64,000 nt of DNA from Paenibacillus lutimineralis (GTDB lineage: Bacteria > Bacillota > Bacilli > Paenibacillales > Paenibacillaceae): NCBI RefSeq assembly GCF_003991425.1, contig NZ_CP034346.1, forward strand, positions 3,881,501 to 3,945,500, written 5' to 3'. Position numbers and translations under genes: made by a program. Below the pieces are notes generated by a model that was not told the origin of the DNA, did no database searches, and saw nothing but the letters and a program-made list of their open reading frames with translations. Positions 43,120 through 52,039 of this stretch are shown here, piece by piece (within the stretch, counting starts at the first letter, position 1; each line of letters starts with the position of its first letter).

Positions 43120-44055
43120 ATGAGAGATCGTATTGTTATCATTAGCGGTGCCAACTCCGGGATTGGCAGAGCAGCCGCCCTTAAGTTTGCTTCCACAGGG
43201 TTCCATGTAGTAATGGCCTGTCGTAATCTAAGTGCAAGTCGCAGCGTACAACAGGAGATTATCGAGAAGAGTGGAAACGATAAAGTAAGCTTGTTGGAAC
43301 TGGATCTCGCTTCCTTTTCATCGATCCGCCATTTCTGCTTAGCTTTCCAACAAGCCTTTGACCAACTTGATGTATTAATCCATAATGCGGCATACCTTAA
43401 ACACGGCGAAAAAATCTATCAACTTAGCCCCGATCACATTGAGCTTTCCTTTGCCACGAACTTATTTGGACCCTACTTAATGACAAAGCTATTAATGGAT
43501 CCGCTTCGTAAATCATCGGATGCCCGGATCCTCCATGCCTGCAGCACGAACATCAAGCACTTCTTTGATCCCAAGCGAAAAATTGAGTTTGACAATCTTC
43601 AAGGTGAATTCAAAGATAACCGTCCTTATAGCACCTATAAAATGTATGGTGACTCAAAGATGGCATTATTTATTATGACGAAAAGATTGGCTGAGGAACT
43701 TAAACGCTATGACATCAAGGTCAATGCGCTGCAAATTCCCGCTACAAAAATATCCAAACGGACCATAGACAACTTATCCCCGATCTGGCGGACTCTCGCA
43801 GTACTCCAGAACCTATTTAATCCCTTACCAGATGAAGTAGCGGAGTGCTACTATCAAATTTGTACGGCGGAGAAATATGCGAATCTGTCCGGGCATCTCT
43901 TTAATAAGCAGGGTGAGATTATTCTGCCAGGTCAGACCAAGCCTGACCCCCTCACACAAGCCAAGCAAATATTCGGTTCAACTTATTATCCCGCTTATGC
44001 GGATGATCCTGATATCGCCCAACAAGTATGGGAGCTATGTACAAAATGGACCTAA
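43120..44055 (+). CDS. SDR family oxidoreductase (retinol-dehydrogenase-like)
   Basis: A 311-residue short-chain dehydrogenase with cofactor motif SGANSGIGRAAALKFAS near 8, NAAYLKHG (NAG equivalent) near 87, and a catalytic region where Ser-Thr (ACSTNIKHFF) and YGDSKMALF give the Tyr-X3-Lys. The only plus-strand gene in this cluster, divergent from the methyltransferase. The start at 43120 follows GGGGGAG. Confidence 0.87.
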   Translation: MRDRIVIISGANSGIGRAAALKFASTGFHVVMACRNLSASRSVQQEIIEKSGNDKVSLLELDLASFSSIRHFCLAFQQAFDQLDVLIHNAAYLKHGEKIYQLSPDHIELSFATNLFGPYLMTKLLMDPLRKSSDARILHACSTNIKHFFDPKRKIEFDNLQGEFKDNRPYSTYKMYGDSKMALFIMTKRLAEELKRYDIKVNALQIPATKISKRTIDNLSPIWRTLAVLQNLFNPLPDEVAECYYQICTAEKYANLSGHLFNKQGEIILPGQTKPDPLTQAKQIFGSTYYPAYADDPDIAQQVWELCTKWT

Positions 44056-44125
44056 CGTTAGGATACAGGTGTCAACCTGAACCCAGCCATTAAGCAGATT
44101 TGAAGTTGAAGAATCGATCAGCCGA

Positions 44126-45010
44126 CTATGCCAACAAATCTTCACGTAGATACTGGTTATTATTAAGGATGCTGCGTGCTCTTGATAATGTGTCTCTACC
44201 CTTTGCTAGCTCTGGAGCTATACGGGATAGCAGGACCCATCTCAAGCAAGCCAGTGCCTCGAAATGCTCGGATTCATCAGAAGTAAACGCCCTCTCATCC
44301 ATAAATAAAGACTGATATGTCAAGCCGTTACGTTCACCTGCGTAAATCCGCATTAATAGTATCGACCAGGCAGCATCATATCGAGAGTCACCAAGCTGTA
44401 CATTGGTCCAGTCAATAATGGAATACTTTCCATTCAGGTACAGAATATTCCCCAAATTATAATCCCCGTGAATGATGCAGTTCTGACGCATACTCACTTT
44501 AGGAGCAAGCTGCTCAAGCAAAAGCTTGATGTCCTCATATTTCTCAATCATCGGAAAGAAATAACGGACAAAATCATACTTAGGGAGAGAAAGCCCTTTC
44601 AATTCGGAAATGGGAAACCGATGTAACTCAGTCAGTTTCTGTACAAGGGTCGACAATATCGATTTATTCAGCTTATTGATAGGTTGCCCGTCATAAGGCG
44701 TTAGCAGGACCGAATTTCCCTCCTGATCCAGTCCATAACCCAGCGGCTGCGACACGGCTATCCCTTGAGCGGATAGAGCATGCAAGAGATTATACTGTAA
44801 GGCCACATCAGGCTTGGAATCTCGATTCCATACCTTAAGCACGGCATGATTGTCAGCAATGCTTATTTTTACGACTTCTGCCTCTAAGCCGGAAATCAGA
44901 GAAGTTAGTGTATAAGCACCGGGAGTCAATAGAGCACCTGCTACAGTGCCCCCCTCTAGCCAACGAATCTCATTTATCTGATCTATCACCACGCTCACAT
45001 CCTTCTTCAT
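44126..45010 (-). CDS. Phosphotransferase (aminoglycoside phosphotransferase family)
   Basis: A 294-residue kinase-like protein. The catalytic loop IIHGDYNLGNILYLNG near 188 and the metal site SIIDWTNVQLGDSRYDAA follow the APH pattern. The substrate may be an antibiotic or a metabolite. It overlaps the upstream GNAT gene by 4 bases. Confidence 0.85.
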   Translation of the reverse strand: MKKDVSVVIDQINEIRWLEGGTVAGALLTPGAYTLTSLISGLEAEVVKISIADNHAVLKVWNRDSKPDVALQYNLLHALSAQGIAVSQPLGYGLDQEGNSVLLTPYDGQPINKLNKSILSTLVQKLTELHRFPISELKGLSLPKYDFVRYFFPMIEKYEDIKLLLEQLAPKVSMRQNCIIHGDYNLGNILYLNGKYSIIDWTNVQLGDSRYDAAWSILLMRIYAGERNGLTYQSLFMDERAFTSDESEHFEALACLRWVLLSRIAPELAKGRDTLSRARSILNNNQYLREDLLA

Positions 45011-45582
45011 CTGTACAGCTTGTAATGATGATAGGATTCACCATCGATTTCTATAGCTCCTACCTTCGTAAATCCGGACTTCTCGATAACTTTATTGGAT
45101 GCAACATTTCGTAATAATGCGATGGCGTTAAGCTCGGATATGTTCGTGTGCTCAAACAAGAACTTAGTCAACCCATTCACAGCTTGCGTAGTGTATCCTT
45201 TATTGCGATGATTCCTTGAAATAGCATACATGACTTCTCGATTTGGAGCAGGCAGTTCCTCCTTCATTCCCGTACAGCACCAACCAATAAATTCGCCCGT
45301 CTCCTTTAAAATAATCCCCATTCTAAGACATAGTTCATTGATCTCACCATCTTCTACAGTCGCCTGTAGAAACCGCTTATTCTCAGGAATTTCATAATTC
45401 ATCATCCAATCAAGTCGCTGTTCTCGCGAAGCCCTCCAGTCCGGTAGATATTCATATATTTCCGGCTGCTGGGTCAAATTGACCAGACTATCAAGATCCT
45501 GAAGTCTATACTCGATCAGTAGGACATCCTCACACTCAATCGTAAATTCTTGATCAACAGTACCCTTTTTTATATCGTTCAT
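45007..45582 (-). CDS. GNAT family N-acetyltransferase (RimJ/RimL type)
   Basis: A 191-residue acetyltransferase with the long N-terminal part of the RimJ/RimL group; SRNHRNKGYTTQAVNGLTKF near 130 is the acetyl-CoA loop and ALLRNVASNKVIEKSGFTKV near 160 is motif B. The start at 45582 follows AAGGGGAG. Confidence 0.85.
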   Translation of the reverse strand: MNDIKKGTVDQEFTIECEDVLLIEYRLQDLDSLVNLTQQPEIYEYLPDWRASREQRLDWMMNYEIPENKRFLQATVEDGEINELCLRMGIILKETGEFIGWCCTGMKEELPAPNREVMYAISRNHRNKGYTTQAVNGLTKFLFEHTNISELNAIALLRNVASNKVIEKSGFTKVGAIEIDGESYHHYKLYR

Positions 45583-45636
45583 TTTACTCTCCCCTTGGTT
45601 CTTCAATCTTCCGACAAATATATAACGCGCATCCTC

Positions 45637-46185
45637 CTATAGTTGAGCAGATTCCGCCGTACATTCGATCAACCAGCAATCTCTTAATTGCCCTTCATGC
45701 AGCTCATGCTCCTTGAGCAGCTTCTTCTTGACGAATCCGCACTGTTCATAACAAGCGAGAGCCCTTGCGTTCCAGGCTTGCGGGTCCATGACCACTTTGG
45801 CCGCTTTACGCTGATGGATTAAGTAGTCCCGCATCGAGCTGACCAGCTTCTTACCGATGCCTCTATTCCAATAACCCGGGTCACCAATAAATTGATCCGT
45901 TCCATAGATGATACCGTCTGCATCGGTATACCCATATTCTAGTCTGGAATCCTCCTCGAGCGGGTAGAATTGGATGTAGCCGATCGCTTGGCCTTCATAT
46001 TCAACAATACATCGCGTCTCGTCATCCTCCAGATAGAAATGCTCCCTGACCATTTCAAGATCATGTGGTCGGTCACGTCCCTCATAGTATTGAAGTACTT
46101 CCGGATTAGACAGCCAATCTGCAAGAAGCTGCTGATCCGCCTCTGCAATAGAGCGGACCGTGATTTTATCATTTCTATAGATCAT
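45637..46185 (-). CDS. AAC(6')-like aminoglycoside N-acetyltransferase
   Basis: A 182-residue GNAT close in pattern to AAC(6')-I enzymes: YGTDQFIGDPGYWNRGIGKK near 110 (acetyl-CoA loop) and EHELHEGQLRDCWLIEC at the C-terminus match the AAC(6')-Ie segment. VMDPQAWNARALACYEQCGF is motif B. It would acetylate the 6'-amine of aminoglycosides, though resistance is not shown by sequence alone. Confidence 0.8.
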   Translation of the reverse strand: MIYRNDKITVRSIAEADQQLLADWLSNPEVLQYYEGRDRPHDLEMVREHFYLEDDETRCIVEYEGQAIGYIQFYPLEEDSRLEYGYTDADGIIYGTDQFIGDPGYWNRGIGKKLVSSMRDYLIHQRKAAKVVMDPQAWNARALACYEQCGFVKKKLLKEHELHEGQLRDCWLIECTAESAQL

Positions 46186-46206
46186 TTCTAATCCCCCAGT
46201 TGTTTC

Positions 46207-46716
46207 TTAAGGTCTAGCATTTCGCATACGTATCATAGAAAAATCTGTAACTGTAGAAGCAAGAATAGCATCCTTCAAAGGATGAAGAACCGGAGTGAAA
46301 CGTAGTTCGATATCATAAGACAAGAGCCGATCCAGCATATCTTGGATGGGTTCAATGTGAAGCGGCCGTACCGTCTCTCTGGAGACATAGTATCCGGCGT
46401 TGTCATCCATCAGCTCAAACCCATTATCTGCAAAGCAGTATTTGTATATCCGAACCTGCTTCATGCGCTCCAGCCAGCCGCTCTCCACAGCAATGATCGT
46501 ATTTGCCGCCGTTTGTGAGAAAAATCTCGCTCGGTCAGCCTCGCTGACTCTTGAAGAATTTGAATATATAATGCGAGGACATTCCCTGGGAAAAAGGTAA
46601 TTTATCAAATGCTTCTCGTCTATCGCCCAAACGACCGGCGGCAAATCCGGCCAAGCCTCGGTTTTCCTTGGAACAAACACTTCTATATTACTCTCTTCAC
46701 TGATATGATAAAGCAA
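46207..46716 (-). CDS. DUF6886 family protein
   Basis: A 169-residue protein with the DUF6886 pattern: LYHISEESNIEVFVPRKTEA at the start, VVWAIDEKHLINYLFPRECP near 35, and a Y-rich sheet. I choose a TTG at 46716, eight bases after CAGGGAG, because relatives begin at the LYHVSEE motif. An in-frame ATG at 46791 would add 25 residues and has a weak ribosome site. Function unknown. Confidence 0.75.
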   Translation of the reverse strand: MLYHISEESNIEVFVPRKTEAWPDLPPVVWAIDEKHLINYLFPRECPRIIYSNSSRVSEADRARFFSQTAANTIIAVESGWLERMKQVRIYKYCFADNGFELMDDNAGYYVSRETVRPLHIEPIQDMLDRLLSYDIELRFTPVLHPLKDAILASTVTDFSMIRMRNARP

Positions 46717-46818
46717 ATTATCGCGCTCCCTGCTTAAAATCTGGATTGAAGTCGATTGATATTGATCACTGAGACATTGCTTGGCATTCATAATTGGGAG
46801 CCGCCTCAGAATTTGTCA

Positions 46819-47211
46819 TTACATTGCTCTTTCAGAGACTAGCCACGTTTTGGCCTCTTCTGGATCCAAATAGAATGAAATAATCACCTTGAGCTTTGCT
46901 TTCCTAATTCCCCTCTTAAGCCTCCAACGATAAAAACCCGATAATCCTACAACGGATAATTTATCGATATGATGGTTTAAATTTATGATATTTTGGATAA
47001 ATGCGTTACAGACACTCGGAGTAAATGAGGTTTTATCAAAATCAACCCATATTTTCAGCCGCCTCTTTACCTGAACGATAAACTCCTCTTCTTTCTGCAT
47101 TAATTGCAACAGCGCCTGCTCGTCCTTGTATTTGTTCCCATATTTGAGACAGTGAATCTCTCCCCCTTTATAGTAATAGGGAAACGTCGAGCCACCCGGA
47201 GATTTCATCAT
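46819..47211 (-). CDS. Hypothetical protein, 130 residues
   Basis: A basic protein with a STAS-like look: VDFDKTSFTPSVCNAFIQNI and LSVVGLSGFYRWRLKRGIRK. I cannot name the family with certainty. AAGGAG lies before ATG-ATG at 47211 and 47208; either may be used. Confidence 0.65.
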   Translation of the reverse strand: MMKSPGGSTFPYYYKGGEIHCLKYGNKYKDEQALLQLMQKEEEFIVQVKRRLKIWVDFDKTSFTPSVCNAFIQNIINLNHHIDKLSVVGLSGFYRWRLKRGIRKAKLKVIISFYLDPEEAKTWLVSERAM

Positions 47212-47251
47212 TATCACTCCTTCTCTTAGAACGATCACTTGCAACTCACCT

Positions 47252-47707
47252 TTATGATCTAATACCTTGTAGTATCAACTCATGATCCTTCGATAAAATA
47301 CATTGGAACCGTTCAACGCCAGGGTACTTTTCTCCCAAGCTATGGATTTCGAACCCAATCTTACTGTAGAATCCTATGGTATCTTGATCCGTCTCAGCGA
47401 TTATTTTAGCTGGATTATAGCTGTGCATATATTCATAAATTAACTTTGTACCTAATCCGAGCCGTCGATATTGGGGGTTAATTGCAATATGCTTCAGCTC
47501 CACCGCTTCTTCTGAGTATGAAACTATACCTATTAACCCAACGAGCCGATGATGAATAACTTCACCGTAAAGCCCCCTACTGTCATCCGTTAAATAGCTA
47601 TCCAGTTCACGAGTTATCCGTACGTCATCAGGCCACATACATTCAGCCAACAATGACTTCAACTCCGTCAAATCATAATATGTTTTTAAATTTATCAATC
47701 CGTTCAC
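47252..47707 (-). CDS. GNAT family N-acetyltransferase
   Basis: A 151-residue acetyltransferase of RimI/YafP type with IAINPQYRRLGLGTKLIYEY near 75 as the acetyl-CoA loop and TDQDTIGFYSKIGFEIHSLG near 108. The stop is 40 bases ahead of the hypothetical protein at 47211. Confidence 0.85.
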   Translation of the reverse strand: MNGLINLKTYYDLTELKSLLAECMWPDDVRITRELDSYLTDDSRGLYGEVIHHRLVGLIGIVSYSEEAVELKHIAINPQYRRLGLGTKLIYEYMHSYNPAKIIAETDQDTIGFYSKIGFEIHSLGEKYPGVERFQCILSKDHELILQGIRS

Positions 47708-47713
47708 CTACGC

Positions 47714-48271
47714 TTACTTCAACTCGATCTCATAAGGGTCTGACTTGATGCTAACCCTACTGTTTTCCCCACTGCCTGTGATGTGGAACTCAGCCTGAGC
47801 CACAATTGTATAAATGCCGGGCCGCTCAAGCACTATTTCATTTAATTTCGTGCTGACATGTCCACCTCCATCATAGCTGTACTTGCTGTTCGGCTCCAGG
47901 AGAACTCCAATTCCAATGTCACTTATCGTGTATGTTCCTCGTTCGTTCGGTACTTCAACTCCATCAGAGTTATAGACCACATACGTGAACATCGCTGCTC
48001 CATGCAGAATCTCTACCTTTTTATCACTGTTATTGCATAGCAAGCCTTCAATCTCAAACGGTTCATTAACTTGTATATCCGATGGAATAATCATTTCAAC
48101 GCTAAATATAGATTCATCCTTATCCGGATTACTCTGTTGTACATAGAGAGAAGCCGTTAAATCCTCAGAATTACCAGAACTTGCAGGTAAGGTCTCTCCA
48201 CTTCCACAACCCGAGAGAACCACTCCTGCAACTATTAGTATAAGTAATAAGCGGAGAGTGTTCTTCCTCAT
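47714..48271 (-). CDS. Lipoprotein, 185 residues
   Basis: Signal peptide and lipobox (LLLILIVAGVVLSGCGSG) anchor it to the membrane. The mature part looks like an immunoglobulin-type beta domain (VNEPFEIEGLLCNNSDKKVE ... LERPGIYTIVAQAEFHI). Function unknown. GGAGG lies before the ATG. Confidence 0.78.
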   Translation of the reverse strand: MRKNTLRLLLILIVAGVVLSGCGSGETLPASSGNSEDLTASLYVQQSNPDKDESIFSVEMIIPSDIQVNEPFEIEGLLCNNSDKKVEILHGAAMFTYVVYNSDGVEVPNERGTYTISDIGIGVLLEPNSKYSYDGGGHVSTKLNEIVLERPGIYTIVAQAEFHITGSGENSRVSIKSDPYEIELK

Positions 48272-48289
48272 CTTCCCCCCCTCCTTAAG

Positions 48290-48460
48290 CTAGAGATTTC
48301 TTCTATTCTTCTCAGCAATATAAATGTCTAGAGCCTTGATTCCACGATGCGCCAGCTTAATGAACAGGATAAGGCAATAAACACCTAACACCGCGATCAA
48401 AATATAAAGCACGAAGATAAAAACCGAGAGGCCTCCAAAAAGCGATACAGAAGTATCCAT
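48290..48460 (-). CDS. Small membrane protein, 56 residues
   Basis: MDTSVSLFGGLSVFIFVLYI continues into one long hydrophobic helix, then a basic tail ending IAEKNRRNL. GAGGG lies eight bases before the ATG at 48460. It lies 18 bases upstream of the lipoprotein gene on the same strand, likely cotranscribed. Family not recognised. Confidence 0.7.
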   Translation of the reverse strand: MDTSVSLFGGLSVFIFVLYILIAVLGVYCLILFIKLAHRGIKALDIYIAEKNRRNL

Positions 48461-48574
48461 CACAATAACCCTCTTTCAATTAAATATTGTCGTCACTTCA
48501 TTTGATTTTCAATATTGTACCATATTTTCCTGTATACCTCTGCGTATTCTGTAGATCCATAATTGCTAAAACAG

Positions 48575-48600
48575 TTCTAAGGAAACACAGTATCGCTACT
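48575..48600 (+). repeat. 26-bp REP-like repeat, copy 6
   Basis: TTCTAAGGAAACACAGTATC then GCTACT; a diverged copy, 50 bases from copy 7. Confidence 0.65.
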
Positions 48601-48624
48601 GTGACGAAAATAAGCTCAAAATAA

Positions 48625-48651
48625 ATCTAACGAAACTGGGTATCGCTATTT
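48625..48651 (+). repeat. 26-bp REP-like repeat, copy 7
   Basis: ATCTAACGAAACTGGGTATC then GCTATTT; the copy closest to the family consensus. Apart from these repeats and a terminator, the 333-base gap 48461-48793 shows nothing. Confidence 0.75.
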
Positions 48652-48737
48652 GATATAAAATAACGTAAACTGTTCATTTTACACACACTCTCTACCCGAT
48701 GCAGCTAGGTTCCAATTCAAGCATGTACACAAAAAAA

Positions 48738-48766
48738 GAACGCACCACTTCTTCAGCGATGCGTTC
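48738..48766 (-). terminator. Terminator of the MocA-AraC-MocA operon
   Basis: GAACGCA / TGCGTTC stem with a run of seven A on the plus strand (T-run for minus-strand transcription). Confidence 0.75.
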
Positions 48767-48793
48767 CTACTATAATTTTCATTCGTACTGCTT

Positions 48794-49876
48794 CTAGTTC
48801 ATATATACGGCCTTGCCCGTACGTGCCGATTCGTAAATTGCTTCAAGAATCTCCGAGACAACGCAGGCCTGTTCCGGCGTAACGACCGGCTCAAGATCCT
48901 GATCGATCGCTTCAATCCACTTTCTCATTTCAACGTCGGAGGCATTCTCGGCTTGGCCGTCATAGAAAGCTACCCCGCCGGAGCCAAGCTCAATCTCGTT
49001 GGTGTACAGACGGCTAAATTTCTCACCGTTAATGCGCAGTCCGCCCTTCATATCCGCACCGGCTTCCGTTCCGCTGAGGCTGCATTTTGCCTCATCCACT
49101 TCAAGCGAATTGAGCGCCCAGCTGGATTCGAGCATCACCGTAGCGCCGTTCTCCATCACGATCATACCAAATGCCGAATCCTCAACCGTAAATTTCTCAG
49201 GGTCCCAAGGTCCCCAAGCATTTGCCGCATTCTCGCGTTTAGCAAGTTCATGATACTTCGTACCGAGAACGACCTTTGGCTTGTAATTGTCCATCATCCA
49301 CAGCGTCAAATCGAGCGCATGGGTGCCGATATCGATCAGTGGGCCTCCGCCCTGCTTCTCTTCGTCCAAGAATACACCCCAAGTTGGTACTGCTCTTCTG
49401 CGAATCGCGTGTGCCTTGGCAAAATAAATATCCCCAAGCTCCCCTTCCTCGCACAGCTTCTTCATATACCAGCTGTCTGCCCGGAAGCGGTTGTTGTAGC
49501 CAATCGTCAGCTTCTTCCCGCTGCGCTTCGCTGCTTCAACCATTCTTCTTGCATCGGCAGCTGTCTTCGCCATCGGCTTCTCGCACATGACATGATGACC
49601 GCTCTCCAAAGCTGCGATGGAAATATCAGCATGGGCGTCATTTGGGGTCAGAACATGGACGATATCAAGCTGCTCTTCTGCAAGCATCTCTTTATAATCC
49701 GCATAGACCTTCGCTTCCGGTGTTCCAAATTTGGCCGCGGCTTCCTCCGCCCGCTCAGGAATAATGTCACAGAATGCGACCATTTCCACATTCTCCAGCT
49801 TGCTCAGGCTTGGCATATGCTTGCCGTTGGCAATTCCGCCACAACCTACGATTCCGATCCGGTATACTTTACTCAT
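48794..49876 (-). CDS. Gfo/Idh/MocA family oxidoreductase
   Basis: A 360-residue NAD(P)-dependent sugar or inositol dehydrogenase type enzyme. The Rossmann motif IGIVGCGGIANGKHMPSL is at the N-terminus and the family motif HVMCEKPMAKTAADARRMVE near 95 holds the catalytic Lys of the EKP motif. GGGPLIDIGTHALDLTLWMM near 180 is the second conserved block. Substrate unknown. Third gene of a three-gene operon. Confidence 0.92.
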   Translation of the reverse strand: MSKVYRIGIVGCGGIANGKHMPSLSKLENVEMVAFCDIIPERAEEAAAKFGTPEAKVYADYKEMLAEEQLDIVHVLTPNDAHADISIAALESGHHVMCEKPMAKTAADARRMVEAAKRSGKKLTIGYNNRFRADSWYMKKLCEEGELGDIYFAKAHAIRRRAVPTWGVFLDEEKQGGGPLIDIGTHALDLTLWMMDNYKPKVVLGTKYHELAKRENAANAWGPWDPEKFTVEDSAFGMIVMENGATVMLESSWALNSLEVDEAKCSLSGTEAGADMKGGLRINGEKFSRLYTNEIELGSGGVAFYDGQAENASDVEMRKWIEAIDQDLEPVVTPEQACVVSEILEAIYESARTGKAVYMN

Positions 49877-49893
49877 ATATAATCACCCTATTC

Positions 49894-50829
49894 TTAGTTA
49901 ATAGCTTGCTTCCACTTGCGATAAGCTGCAGGAGTCATGCCGAAGCGTCTGCGGAATACAGAATGCAGATAGGTCGCATTCGAGAAGCCCTCGGTCTGAG
50001 CGACCTGCTCTATCGGCATGCTGCTCTCCTCCAGTCTGCGGCAGACAGCTTGCAGTCTAATGTCTTCAACTATTTTACTAAATGGCCGATTCTCATCCAT
50101 GCTTCTGAACACCCTCTGCAATTGCCGAGCACTAATATTCAGCTTCTCGGCCACGTTGTCCAGGGTCAAATTGTTTGCATAATTCGCTTCAATATACTGA
50201 ACAGCGTAATGATAGCGATGCTCCAGCATGTCGCGGATCGGCGCCTCGGCACCGGTATCGCCCGAGTCCCAAGCCCGGGCTGACTTAAGTAGAATGCTGA
50301 TAACAGACTGCTTAATCGATGTGTAGAAGCCCCGATACTTCATATCCGCCGCCTCATAGGCCTCAAGGAAGCAGTGCATCGCATGATGGGTATCCTGCGT
50401 CGGCTTGAGCGGAAAATGCCGAAGCTTCTCGATGCATTCTTCCGCTTCGGCCGCCTCCCATGGGTCCACATCACTCTTAAATCTAGGGACGATATCGACA
50501 TGGAGGCATAATTCATCCATCGCCTCTTCGGGCGACGCCTCCTGATAGTGCATCACGCCGGGCCCCGTTAAATAGAACATGCCCTCAGCCAAGGAGTAAG
50601 GGGTATCCTCAAGAATAACTGCACCCTTGCCCCTTGGGATGAAGTGGAATTCGAACTCAGCGTGGTTGTGAAAATCAATAAACCGCCCGGCATCAAACGA
50701 CGTTAAATGAAATCGTAGAACACGAATTTCATAATGCCCCCAAGAGACGATGATCTCCAATCTCTCCATCATGTCCTTCTTCTCGAACATGACTTCATAC
50801 GGAAATGAATTCACTAGCCTGGGCTCCAT
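49894..50829 (-). CDS. AraC family transcriptional regulator
   Basis: A 311-residue regulator with an N-terminal cupin-type sensor domain (FIDFHNHAEFEFHFIPRGKG near 35; EGMFYLTGPGVMHYQE near 70) and a C-terminal AraC double helix-turn-helix (NLTLDNVAEKLNISARQLQR near 220; GFSNATYLHSVFRRRFGMTP near 285). It lies between two sugar-dehydrogenase-type genes (gaps 3 and 17 bases), so it probably senses a sugar or polyol and controls this operon. Confidence 0.92.
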   Translation of the reverse strand: MEPRLVNSFPYEVMFEKKDMMERLEIIVSWGHYEIRVLRFHLTSFDAGRFIDFHNHAEFEFHFIPRGKGAVILEDTPYSLAEGMFYLTGPGVMHYQEASPEEAMDELCLHVDIVPRFKSDVDPWEAAEAEECIEKLRHFPLKPTQDTHHAMHCFLEAYEAADMKYRGFYTSIKQSVISILLKSARAWDSGDTGAEAPIRDMLEHRYHYAVQYIEANYANNLTLDNVAEKLNISARQLQRVFRSMDENRPFSKIVEDIRLQAVCRRLEESSMPIEQVAQTEGFSNATYLHSVFRRRFGMTPAAYRKWKQAIN

Positions 50830-50832
50830 CTT

Positions 50833-51834
50833 CTACTCGCCTAGCTGCGCGGGCTGCACTACACGGCCTTCCTTAGCCGAGCGATTCGCCGCCTCCATTA
50901 ATCTGGTCAACTCCAAAGCCATGCTGATATTCTCATCAGCCTGGGTACCGTTCTGAATATGCTGCACCCACTGCTCAAATGCGCTCTCGCGATTGCTTCC
51001 GGTTGACCGCTCATGCCAAGCTTCTCCAAGCTGAGCACGGTTACTTCTGATCCGTAGCGTCTCATCCGGCGTTCCATACATCAGTGTTCCTTCCGTCCCA
51101 TGAACCTCGATCGAGAATGGAGAATGGCTGTTTACAAACCCCGCCTCAACGACACCGATCGCTCCCGATGCTGTGTACAGGCTAACGACGGCGTTATCTT
51201 CAACCTCTTTGCCTGTAATATAGCCGAAGTTCGCGCTTACGCCAGTAATCTCCTGGTCCAGGAATAGACGCGTCAAATACATCGGGTGACAGCCCAGATC
51301 GATTAACGCCCCGCCAGCACATTGCTGTAAATTATAGAAATGCTCCGGCAACCAGCCGGCAATAGCACCGTTATGAGATAGACGAACACGCACATAAGTG
51401 ATCTGACCTAACAAGCCCTGCTTTAAAATATCCTGAATAGCCAGCGTATAACCATCATTCAAGCGAGGTAGTGATACCGTCAGTTTCACTTCATTACGCT
51501 CGATCTCTTTTAAAATTTGCTCCGCTTCCCGAACTGTCGGAGCCAGCACCTTCTCAGTGAAAATATGCTTACCTGCATTTGCAGCAGCAGTGATTACCTC
51601 TTCATGTGTATCGGTTGGAGCATCTACAATAACTGCATCGATTTCCGGGTTGGATAGCATCTCATCAAGCTTCGCATAATAGGGAACACCTAGTTGTTCA
51701 GCCGCCTCCCGGCCGCGCGCCTCATTGTCGTCCCAAACTGCTGTGATCTCTGTGTCTGTGTGCTCCTGGGCTTGGCGTGTGTAATCCCAAGCGTGAACAT
51801 GCCAGTAACTAACCTTGCCTATTCGAATTGTCAT
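50833..51834 (-). CDS. Gfo/Idh/MocA family oxidoreductase
   Basis: A 333-residue dehydrogenase. It differs from its downstream cousin at the N-terminus (RIGKVSYWHVHAWDYTRQ, without the usual GxGxxA), but has HIFTEKVLAPTVREAEQILK near 90 and GGALIDLGCHPMYLTRLFLD near 170. The degenerate nucleotide loop may mean altered cofactor binding. First gene of the operon; GGGAGG precedes the ATG. Confidence 0.88.
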   Translation of the reverse strand: MTIRIGKVSYWHVHAWDYTRQAQEHTDTEITAVWDDNEARGREAAEQLGVPYYAKLDEMLSNPEIDAVIVDAPTDTHEEVITAAANAGKHIFTEKVLAPTVREAEQILKEIERNEVKLTVSLPRLNDGYTLAIQDILKQGLLGQITYVRVRLSHNGAIAGWLPEHFYNLQQCAGGALIDLGCHPMYLTRLFLDQEITGVSANFGYITGKEVEDNAVVSLYTASGAIGVVEAGFVNSHSPFSIEVHGTEGTLMYGTPDETLRIRSNRAQLGEAWHERSTGSNRESAFEQWVQHIQNGTQADENISMALELTRLMEAANRSAKEGRVVQPAQLGE

Positions 51835-51919
51835 CTATTCTAGCCTCCCAAGTATATATAATTTCCTGACATCTAGTTATTAAGTTACCACAATAAATCG
51901 TTGTTTTTTAGTCAAAGTA

Positions 51920-51948
51920 TACGACAATTATATATAATATTACGACAA
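51920..51948. promoter_or_regulatory. Candidate AraC-type operator
   Basis: TACGACAA occurs twice as a direct repeat, at 51920-51927 and 51941-51948: exactly 21 bp apart, i.e. two helix turns, the spacing AraC-type activators favour. It lies about 90-110 bases upstream of the operon start. Confidence 0.55.
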
Positions 51949-51988
51949 AGTTATACTACTATTCTAATATCACTATACTGTATAAAAA

Positions 51989-52023
51989 AACAGATCAGGT
52001 GGGACTCATCCACCTAATCTGTT
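51989..52023 (-). terminator. Terminator downstream of the quinone reductase
   Basis: AACAGATCAGGTGG / CCACCTAATCTGTT (one mismatch), loop of 7, with poly-A on the plus strand. Confidence 0.8.
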
Positions 52024-52039
52024 AGCTAAACTCGCTTCA

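Noticed and set aside
48953..49882. 309-codon plus-strand ORF opposite the MocA gene
   Set aside because: Long but antisense to a gene with clear dehydrogenase motifs, Cys/His/Arg-rich composition, no ribosome site.
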